A stretch of DNA of 64,000 nucleotides, taken from contig CALJNB010000005.1 of assembly GCA_937981985.1 (NCBI GenBank), positions 186,001-250,000 on the forward strand, in the 5' to 3' direction. Source of the stretch: an uncultured bacterium (lineage in GTDB: Bacteria > Myxococcota_A > Bradymonadia > Bradymonadales > Bradymonadaceae). The notes beneath the pieces were generated by a model. That model was not told where the DNA came from. It did not search any database and saw nothing but the letters and a program-made list of their open reading frames with translations. Positions 8,556-15,359 of this stretch are shown piece after piece (positions within the stretch are counted from its first letter, which is position 1; each line of letters opens with the position of its first letter). A program made the position numbers and the translations under genes.

Positions 8556-9373
8556 TACCAGAGATCGATCCCGCCACCAGATTTTTTGGCTTTCTTTGTA
8601 GTTGTTTTCTTTTTAGTCGCTTTCTTTCTAGCCGCTTTCTTTTTAGCCGCTTTTTTGGCCGATTGTTTACCGCGAAAGGCGCGCTTTACTTTTTTCTTTG
8701 GTTTCACGTTTTTGAAGGTTTCAGTGATGTAATAGATGCCAGGTGTGAGCGCTGACTTAAACGCGTATTTGGGATTGTTTGGAGCGAATATTATTTCTTC
8801 GGTTGGTGCGGGTGTATCAATGAGGAGCTCTATTCGCGATCCTGGGACGGCACTTTTGATAAAATGGGCAATGCCAAATTCGTTTGTAGTCGCGATAACT
8901 TTACCTTCGGACTTGATTTCAATCCCAACACAAGAAACATCTGAGGAGCATTTGAGCTTAATCCAGATTAAATTTTCTTGGCTTACTTTTTTGTAGCGTA
9001 CTTTTAACCTTATTCGTTCCGGCTTGGGGTCTTGGCTTTTGGGGTCATCAACGAGTAAAGGAAAGTCAGTTTCGGTGACCTGTTCTGCTTCAAGACTATA
9101 TCCATCAACTTTTCCGACTCCGAGTTTTAGGGATGCTCTGTGTCTTTCAGTGAGTATAGCTTTAAACATGCCAGCAGCACCCGTGTGGCCGGCGAGCTTT
9201 TCGTCGAAAAAAACCGGGACATTGGCGACAGGCGATCCTGTGTTGTCTTTGGTAATTACTTCAACAGGAAACTCATAAGTTTTATGTTTGTCACCGAATT
9301 CTACCGAGGAAGCGATGTTGGGGTTCAGAAAAGCCGAAGAAAGCATAAAGAATGTGAATATCAGAGTACGCAT
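8555..9373 (-). CDS. Exported protein with Lys/Ala-rich histone-H1-like tail
   Basis: A 272-residue protein of unknown function. It has a signal peptide (1 to about 22), a first beta-rich domain (about 36-110) resembling carboxypeptidase-regulatory or Ig-like repeats, a second beta domain (about 115-215) with two cysteines (143, 148), and a tail (224-265) made almost only of Lys, Ala, Arg and Thr in KKAAKKKAARKKA-type repeats, ending GGGIDLW. The start at 9373 is set by the signal peptide and a strong AAGGAGGAG ribosome site; the upstream kinase stop is one base away. The basic tail could bind DNA, phosphorylated surface polymer or an acidic partner. The function remains unassigned. Confidence 0.75.
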   Translation of the reverse strand: MRTLIFTFFMLSSAFLNPNIASSVEFGDKHKTYEFPVEVITKDNTGSPVANVPVFFDEKLAGHTGAAGMFKAILTERHRASLKLGVGKVDGYSLEAEQVTETDFPLLVDDPKSQDPKPERIRLKVRYKKVSQENLIWIKLKCSSDVSCVGIEIKSEGKVIATTNEFGIAHFIKSAVPGSRIELLIDTPAPTEEIIFAPNNPKYAFKSALTPGIYYITETFKNVKPKKKVKRAFRGKQSAKKAAKKKAARKKATKKKTTTKKAKKSGGGIDLW

Positions 9374-9374
9374 T

Positions 9375-11102
9375 CTATTTCTCCTCCTTTTTCTGTTGTT
9401 CTGAGATTGAAACAAGTCGTTCGACTTTGGCCGTTTTATTTGTGTTGAAGAAGGCAAGACCCGGTGCTTCGGGTTCGATAGCTGCATAACTCGTGTAGTT
9501 GATCCGGGCACTTCCTGATTTTCCTTTTTCGAGTGAATCAGTAATTCGTGTAAAGTAGTCCTTTCTCATTTTTATAACGTCTTTTCTTTTGCGAAGCTCT
9601 TTAATGAAAACAGTGTCCTCTTTGGTTTCGCCTGATATCAGGATGGCGCGAGTAATAGTAGATAAGGATGTCGTGTATTTCGTTTTTCTTTGACCACTGG
9701 GGAGTTTTTCGACGCCCTTTAATTCTTCTCGTGCTTCGATTCTGGCCTGTTCGACTTTTCGCTTTTCGGCTTTATCGAGCAGGCGCGGTGCAAGCCGATT
9801 GAGTGGATCGTTTTTGAGATCGACGATGACCTTTATGCGAGGATCGGGGCCCTCTTCGGGTACTTCGAAAGGTGTCGGAGCGGCGTTGGCCAGTGCGGCG
9901 GCACGTTTTGCATTAGCGCTTTGTTGTTGTTGAAAATAGAGAAGTCCGACGACGCCTATCATTAGAATCCCGACTGCCATGATTAGAAATTTGAAGTTCA
10001 GATCGGGGAGGATTCCTTTTTTCTTTTCTAAATTCTGAAAAGGTTTTAAGAATTCGGCCGCGGTGCTAAAACGTTCTCGCGGGTTTGCCGAAAGCGCGCG
10101 TTGTAAGGCTTTTCCGACGATGGGATCGACTTCCCCTGCCTTGGCAAGATCGAGCGGTAGGCCTGTAAGTGCGGCAAAAGCGATATTGGCGAGACAAAAA
10201 GTATCAGTTGAAGATGTGAGTTCTCGTTGCTCTGGCGCGTAGGTCATTTCACGTGGGCCGTAAGGTGCGAGGTTACCGCGATCTTCAAACGCTAATAAAT
10301 CGAAGGGCTCAAGCATCACACCTCCGTCTGATTTAACCCAGATCGCGTCAGGTGTGAGTCCGGCATGAATATATCCGTTACGATGGATTTCGTCTAAAGC
10401 CTCTCCCACCCCAGTAAGCCATCCAAAAACCACAACGTTGGGTTGTGGACCGTTTTGGGTAAGCACATCGGTGAGGCGATAACCCGGAGGTCTTGTGAGT
10501 TCGAGCCAAACTCCTGTGGGGGTCGCTAACATTCCGTTTAGAGAAACAAGGTTAGGGTGACGCACAACGTCGACGGCCGAAATACGTTCTCGTAAATCAT
10601 CTGGAAACGCAGCAGGGTCACCGTTCCAAACACGTTTTAGAATCACAGATTGGCCGTCTGCTTTCTGAGCGAAGATCAGGGTCGACGCCAAATTTTGTAT
10701 GGATTCGGGACCGTATTGGTAGGTTTGGGTGAGAACGGAATCGGTCAGAATTTGATTCCCCATATCCATTTGTAAGTCATTTACATTAACAAAATCGGTG
10801 GCTTCGCCTCCAAAGTCTCCGTCGTCGCTACCAAAGTTTTGTGTATTGGGCAGCGCAGGTGGAAGTGCGGGCGGTCCATTTTGCATTGCCTGAACGTTTA
10901 CGAAAGCGGTGGCTTCTTCGCCAAAGCCTTCATCAAAATCGTCGCCAATAATCATTGAACCATTTTTAGGTCTTCCTGGTCTTCGATCTATGCCGATTGC
11001 AGATGTTGGCTGATCTTCCAAAGGTAGACCCGAACCTTGTTGGCGTTGTTTGTGCTTATCGCGGAGGTTTTTTCTCGCTTGTTTGAATCTATCATCAGAC
11101 AT
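9375..11102 (-). CDS. Membrane-anchored protein kinase-like protein (predicted pseudokinase)
   Basis: A 575-residue protein: a polar N-terminus with two near-copies of an FG-x-EAT-x-FVNV motif (residues 59-70 and 96-107), a kinase-like domain (about 130-355), a membrane helix (372-390) and a charged, helical extracytoplasmic C-terminus. The ATP-site Lys is kept (K156), and so is the APE-like YAPEQ. The catalytic loop HRDLKPxN has become HAGLTPDA (246-253) and DFG has become PFD (266-268), so phosphotransfer is not expected. It lies between a CpaF-type ATPase and an exported Lys-rich protein on one strand, which suggests a structural or scaffolding role. Confidence 0.8.
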   Translation of the reverse strand: MSDDRFKQARKNLRDKHKQRQQGSGLPLEDQPTSAIGIDRRPGRPKNGSMIIGDDFDEGFGEEATAFVNVQAMQNGPPALPPALPNTQNFGSDDGDFGGEATDFVNVNDLQMDMGNQILTDSVLTQTYQYGPESIQNLASTLIFAQKADGQSVILKRVWNGDPAAFPDDLRERISAVDVVRHPNLVSLNGMLATPTGVWLELTRPPGYRLTDVLTQNGPQPNVVVFGWLTGVGEALDEIHRNGYIHAGLTPDAIWVKSDGGVMLEPFDLLAFEDRGNLAPYGPREMTYAPEQRELTSSTDTFCLANIAFAALTGLPLDLAKAGEVDPIVGKALQRALSANPRERFSTAAEFLKPFQNLEKKKGILPDLNFKFLIMAVGILMIGVVGLLYFQQQQSANAKRAAALANAAPTPFEVPEEGPDPRIKVIVDLKNDPLNRLAPRLLDKAEKRKVEQARIEAREELKGVEKLPSGQRKTKYTTSLSTITRAILISGETKEDTVFIKELRKRKDVIKMRKDYFTRITDSLEKGKSGSARINYTSYAAIEPEAPGLAFFNTNKTAKVERLVSISEQQKKEEK

Positions 11103-11125
11103 ATTAAGTTCTTAAATATTTTTAG

Positions 11126-12229
11126 TTAAAGGGGGCGAAACCAACTTTCGTCGACATGAAGATTACGAGAACGAGCGTTGTCCAGAAAGGTAGGAAGGTT
11201 TCCGACTGCCTTTAGCTCTCCCATAACTTTTCCCGTTTTTGGATCCTGACCTTGGTGTTTAAACTCGAAAAGAGGATGGATAACATACTCACCGGCCTGA
11301 TCTAGACCTAAACATTCCACGATGTGGGTCAGTTTTCTACTTCCATCGTTAAAGCGTGCCGTCTGAATGATAATATTGATTGCCGATGCAACCTGACTTC
11401 GGAGTGCTGCGAGTGGCATTTTGACTTCTGACATCATCGCCATCGTTTCTAGTCGGCGGAGCGTATCATCGGGATAGGTGGCGTGCGTTGTGGACATCGA
11501 CCCACCGTGACCTGAGGTCATTGCCTGAATAAGGTCGAGTGCTTCTCCCCCGCGAATTTCTCCAATAACAATTCTATCTGGACGAAGACGCATAGCTGAC
11601 CTGAAGAGATCTCCGATTTCAACTTTTCCACGTCCCTTGGCATCCGGTCCGCGTGCTTCCAGCATAACGACATGGGGCTGTTGGAGCTGGAGCTCTGTTG
11701 AATCCTCAATGACGATGATGCGTTCTTTGGGATCGATAAGTGTAGAAACACAGTTGAGAAGTGAGGTCTTTCCTGAGCCTGTTCCGCCGGCAACGATAAC
11801 GTTTTGTTCCATGTGAACGCATAGGTTAATGAATTCAGCTGCTTGCGCAGTGATCGATCCGTAACCCATTAGCTTTTCCATTGTTAAGGAAAATTCGCCG
11901 AACCGTCGAATGGCGACTGAAACACCGTTTCGGGCGCATGGTGGAAGGACCACGTGTACACGCGAACCATCGGGTAGTCTTGCATCCATGCGTGGGTTTA
12001 AGTCATTTAACGTTTTTCCAACATATTGGGCGATATTTTTCACACCCCCCATTAAATCATCCGCGTTTTCGAATTTTGCGTTGGTTTGTTGGAGTTTCCC
12101 GGCAACTTCGATCCAAATATCATTCGGACCGTTTATCATGATCTCACTTACAGATTCATCGTCCATAAAGGGCGCGACGCACTTAAAATATCTTTTGATA
12201 GATTGTTCAAAGATAATCTTTGGTATCAT
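11126..12229 (-). CDS. cpaF: CpaF/TadA-type secretion ATPase
   Basis: A 367-residue hexameric secretion ATPase of the type II/IV superfamily, normally the motor of Tad pilus assembly at the inner membrane. It has the N-terminal SEIMINGPNDIW segment typical of CpaF, Walker A GGTGSGKTS at 148-156, the Asp box IVIEDSTELQL, a Walker B region ending in E224 (RIVIGEIRGGEAL), and the His box MSTTHA. No TadB/TadC platform, pilin or secretin gene is in view. It leads a same-strand run with the pseudokinase, which begins 23 bases downstream. Its catalytic motifs look intact. Confidence 0.92.
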   Translation of the reverse strand: MIPKIIFEQSIKRYFKCVAPFMDDESVSEIMINGPNDIWIEVAGKLQQTNAKFENADDLMGGVKNIAQYVGKTLNDLNPRMDARLPDGSRVHVVLPPCARNGVSVAIRRFGEFSLTMEKLMGYGSITAQAAEFINLCVHMEQNVIVAGGTGSGKTSLLNCVSTLIDPKERIIVIEDSTELQLQQPHVVMLEARGPDAKGRGKVEIGDLFRSAMRLRPDRIVIGEIRGGEALDLIQAMTSGHGGSMSTTHATYPDDTLRRLETMAMMSEVKMPLAALRSQVASAINIIIQTARFNDGSRKLTHIVECLGLDQAGEYVIHPLFEFKHQGQDPKTGKVMGELKAVGNLPTFLDNARSRNLHVDESWFRPL

Positions 12230-12354
12230 GAGGAATTCGTTTTTCAGTTAGTTTAAATTGTTTCTCACGAGAGTATAAACCGAACTCCGCTAAACTACAA
12301 CTTTCATGTTTTGAATCGCAAAAACGTCGAAACGATTGTCCAAGCCCCCTGGCC

Positions 12355-13089
12355 ATGATATCCAGTTCGAGAACTGACGACTTTCGAGGAATTTTGAAAA
12401 AAGTATCCCTTTTAACCCTAATCGCAATCGCAGCTGCTATCACATCAACCATAGCTATGGTTTTGGTGTTTTTTCACGCACCTGTAGAATTAACGATGGG
12501 CGTGGTTCAGAAAATCTTTTACGTCCACGTACCCGCTGCTATGCTTATGTATGCCGGATTTGTGATCTGCAGTGCCGCCAGCCTTTTTTACCTTCTTAAG
12601 CCTAAAAAGACTTGGGACACAATCGCCGTGATCGGGGTCGAGATAGGTCTTCTTTTTGGAATCTACGTTATGATCTCGGGCCCCTTATGGGGATATAAAG
12701 CCTGGGGTAAAGCGTGGGTATTTGATCCGCAATTAACGACTGCCCTTATCCTGTTCTTGATGTATGGGGGTTACGCGCTACTTAGGCTCTTTTCGGGTTC
12801 AAGTCGGAAAATCCGTCAAATTGCGGCCGTTTTTGCTGTGATTTCTTCGACTATGATTCCCGTCGTTCACTGGGCCGTTAAAGTTTGGGGTGGAATACAT
12901 CCAACCGTTGAGCGCGAAGGTGGGGACGGTATGCACCCTGATATCGCGCTTGCTTTTGGAATGTCGATGTTGGGATTTTTGATTCTTTCGATGGCAATTT
13001 TTTGGGCTCAAGTTGCAATAAAACGTGAATCCGAAAAATTAGAGTCCCTTTTTATTGATTTAGAAGATTATCTGAAGAGTAATGTATGA
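12355..13089 (+). CDS. ccmC: Cytochrome c biogenesis heme transporter CcmC
   Basis: CcmC loads heme onto CcmE at the periplasmic face in system I cytochrome c maturation. The 244-residue protein has six hydrophobic segments, a Trp-rich loop (WGYKAWGKAWVFDPQLT) corresponding to the WWD domain, and flanking histidines in FYVHVPAA and VHWAVKVWGGIHP. The ATG start at 12355 lacks a clear ribosome site; a TTG at 12394 is an alternative. Its stop overlaps the ccmD start (ATGA). ccmA, ccmB, ccmE and ccmF are not in this window; upstream lies the divergent cpaF gene. Confidence 0.92.
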   Translation: MISSSRTDDFRGILKKVSLLTLIAIAAAITSTIAMVLVFFHAPVELTMGVVQKIFYVHVPAAMLMYAGFVICSAASLFYLLKPKKTWDTIAVIGVEIGLLFGIYVMISGPLWGYKAWGKAWVFDPQLTTALILFLMYGGYALLRLFSGSSRKIRQIAAVFAVISSTMIPVVHWAVKVWGGIHPTVEREGGDGMHPDIALAFGMSMLGFLILSMAIFWAQVAIKRESEKLESLFIDLEDYLKSNV

Positions 13090-13334
13090 CACGATTTAAA
13101 CTACTTATTTTGTTGGGACTCCAATTGTTTGCCACTCAGGCTTGGGCTCAAGAATCGATTGCTGCTAGCGAGAAGACGATGACCGGAGGATCCCTGGCAC
13201 TTATCTCTTATATCGTTTTGTGGTTTATGTTGCTCGCCTATTTTGTTGTTCTGACCGTACGTTTAAATCAGGTCAAAACGGACAATCGTGTTCTCGCGAA
13301 GAGAATTGACGATCTTTTTAAAGAGATGACTTAA
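13086..13334 (+). CDS. ccmD: CcmD-family protein
   Basis: An 82-residue membrane protein overlapping the ccmC stop by four bases. It has a cleavable-looking signal (to AWAQ near residue 21), one membrane helix (about 38-58) and a cytoplasmic basic coiled tail, which is the form of CcmD-like proteins in delta-proteobacteria-type systems. CcmD stabilises the CcmABC-CcmE complex. The assignment rests mostly on position and topology because CcmD is poorly conserved. Confidence 0.75.
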   Translation: MTRFKLLILLGLQLFATQAWAQESIAASEKTMTGGSLALISYIVLWFMLLAYFVVLTVRLNQVKTDNRVLAKRIDDLFKEMT

Positions 13335-13338
13335 TAAA

Positions 13339-13488
13339 ATGATTTCAACAGCTCATATCTTTTATATCGTTGTTCTTATCCTCGTGGGGGTGTTCATCGG
13401 TTATTATTTGGGCCGCTACCATCAAGATCTTGACGCCCAAGAAAAACAAAAACGAAATGACCGCAAAAGTCGTGTTTCAAAATCCTAA
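13339..13488 (+). CDS. Small single-pass membrane protein (49 residues)
   Basis: A short gene four bases after the ccmD stop. The product starts MISTAHIFYIVVLILVGV, forms one membrane helix (about 6-24) ending in a GYYLGRY motif, then a strongly charged cytoplasmic tail rich in Lys, Arg, Asp and Gln. Its position argues for co-transcription with ccmC-ccmD. It may be a second assembly subunit or an unrelated small protein; I do not recognise a family. No strong ribosome site is visible, so expression may rely on coupling. Confidence 0.55.
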   Translation: MISTAHIFYIVVLILVGVFIGYYLGRYHQDLDAQEKQKRNDRKSRVSKS

Positions 13489-13534
13489 ACAGGACTTGCG
13501 ATTTTTATCCTGGATTTGTAGGTAAACAGTCACG

Positions 13535-15175
13535 ATGCCTAACGAGAAAAATATGACCGTCGAAAACGAAATTCTTCACCCCGATGATATCTACTATAAT
13601 AGTATTCAATCTGGGACTTATGTTAAAACCGAACTTGAGTTTCATTTATTCGACTTTGGGCATGAAAAGCTTGCCGCTGTCGAAACTGAAGAATTCAAAA
13701 CCGTGCCTAAAGGAAAGTTGGATCTCCTTATAGAGAGACCTTTGGGCAAACACTGGGTCGCATCGTTTATCAAAGGGGAACAACTTAAAGTTTGGAATAA
13801 TATTGATGCGCTGGTTAAATCGGGACAACCTGTAGAAGGACAGATTTTGTCTAAAAACAAAGGCGGTTTGTCCGTCGACATCGGGCTTCGGGCTTTTCTA
13901 CCATTAAGCCAGATCGCAATTCATAGAGTCGAAGACGTCGATTCTTTTTTAGGTATGAAATCACAATTCAAAATCACCAAATTCGATCATGACCGCGGTA
14001 ACATCGTAATAAGTAGGCGCGCACTTTTGGAGGCCGAACGTGATAGCGGCAAAGAAGAGCTTCTTGCAAATCTTAAAGTCGGGAACGAGTATAAAGGCGT
14101 GGTTCGTAATCTAACCAAGTATGGCGCATTCGTTGATATTGGAGGCGTCGAAGGGCTACTCCATGTCTCCAATATGAGTTGGGGTCGCATTGATAACCCG
14201 AGTGAACTTGTCAATCCAGGTGATGAAATCAAAGTCGTTCTTTTGGAACTTGACAAAGAAAAGATGCGCCTGAGTCTAGGGCGTAAACAACTCTTGGAAG
14301 ATCCGTGGGAGAAAATCGAAGATACGATTAAAATAGGCGACGAATTTGAGGGGCCAGTTGTAAGTCTAGCACCCTTTGGTGCTTTCGTTTCCCTCAAAGA
14401 GGGCTTGGAGGGTTTGGTTCATGTGAGTGAAATCGCCTGGTTAGAAAAAGTGAATCATCCCAAAGACATTCTCAAAATGGGACAGCGCGTCCGTGTAAAA
14501 GTCATGGGAGTAGATGGCGACGAACGTCGAATAAGCCTTAGCATTAAACAACTCGCCGATAACCCCTACGTTGTTCTTCGCGCTGATAATACCAATGGCA
14601 CCCATTTCAGTGGTACAATTTCAAGCGTTACCGAGTTTGGCTTATTCGTAAATATTGCTCCAAATATTGACGGTCTAGTCCACCAAAGTGATATTTCTTG
14701 GAAACATGAAAAAGGTGATCTTTCCGAAAGATTCAACGTCGGCGATGCTCAAGAAGTGATGTTGCTTGATATTGATGTTGAAGCGGGACGCGTTTCTTTG
14801 GGGATTAAACAACTTTCTGATGATCCATGGCAAGCAGCAGAAAGCGTTGTTGTGATAGGTAAGAAGATAGATGTCACGATTACGCGTATCGCAGATTTCG
14901 GTGCATTTGCCGAAGTGATGCCTGGTATAGAGGGCCTTATCCATGTCTCAGAGCTGAGTGAAGAACGGGTTGATTCGCCTTCTTCGGTCGTGAAAGTGGG
15001 GCAGCAAGTAAACGTGCTTGTGACGGCCTTCGATCGCGCAGCTGAACGTATCGGGCTATCTTTGAAGCGCGACGAATTGGAAGCTGAAAGTGTTTCTTCT
15101 TACTCTGATGTTGAGGGTTCTGCTTCGACTCTTGGTGATCTACTCCGAGATCGTCTAGGCGATTCTGAGGAATAG
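13535..15175 (+). CDS. rpsA: Ribosomal protein S1-like (multi-S1-domain RNA-binding protein)
   Basis: A 546-residue protein with a degenerate N-terminal ribosome-binding region (1-95) and five clear S1 OB-fold domains at about 98-165, 180-250, 267-337, 354-424 and 440-510, each with the GAFV-x-hydrophobic and EGL-x-HVSE signatures, followed by an acidic/serine tail. S1 binds mRNA on the 30S subunit and helps initiation on weak ribosome sites, in keeping with the many genes here that lack one. Translation may start at 13535 or at a second ATG at 13553. The neighbours upstream are cytochrome c maturation genes. Confidence 0.9.
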   Translation: MPNEKNMTVENEILHPDDIYYNSIQSGTYVKTELEFHLFDFGHEKLAAVETEEFKTVPKGKLDLLIERPLGKHWVASFIKGEQLKVWNNIDALVKSGQPVEGQILSKNKGGLSVDIGLRAFLPLSQIAIHRVEDVDSFLGMKSQFKITKFDHDRGNIVISRRALLEAERDSGKEELLANLKVGNEYKGVVRNLTKYGAFVDIGGVEGLLHVSNMSWGRIDNPSELVNPGDEIKVVLLELDKEKMRLSLGRKQLLEDPWEKIEDTIKIGDEFEGPVVSLAPFGAFVSLKEGLEGLVHVSEIAWLEKVNHPKDILKMGQRVRVKVMGVDGDERRISLSIKQLADNPYVVLRADNTNGTHFSGTISSVTEFGLFVNIAPNIDGLVHQSDISWKHEKGDLSERFNVGDAQEVMLLDIDVEAGRVSLGIKQLSDDPWQAAESVVVIGKKIDVTITRIADFGAFAEVMPGIEGLIHVSELSEERVDSPSSVVKVGQQVNVLVTAFDRAAERIGLSLKRDELEAESVSSYSDVEGSASTLGDLLRDRLGDSEE

Positions 15176-15262
15176 TTTTCCTGGTGTCGCGAACCGTTTA
15201 CCCTCCCTAAAATCGCGGTCCAAACCCTTCTTTCGAATTCTCAAAAAGTCTAAATTCATTGT

Positions 15263-15268
15263 TTGACA
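15263..15268 (+). promoter_or_regulatory. Possible -35 box (TTGACA) upstream of the Cys-rich lipoprotein gene
   Basis: A perfect TTGACA stands about 90 bases before the lipoprotein start. No good -10 hexamer lies 16-18 bases further on (TACGTT is the closest), so this is only a candidate. Confidence 0.25.
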
Positions 15269-15359
15269 TAAATTCGGCTTTTGATTACGTTCACCCAGTT
15301 TTATACAACTTTTTTATTTCGCCACCAGATAAGCGGGCGAACAACTTCTAGGAGCTTAA

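Noticed and set aside
11126-12229. Complete Tad pilus locus
   Set aside because: Only the CpaF ATPase is present; no pilin, TadB/C, secretin or prepilin peptidase gene is nearby.
13987-14397. 136-residue minus-strand frame inside the S1 gene
   Set aside because: Ser/Arg/Thr-rich shadow of the conserved S1 domains.
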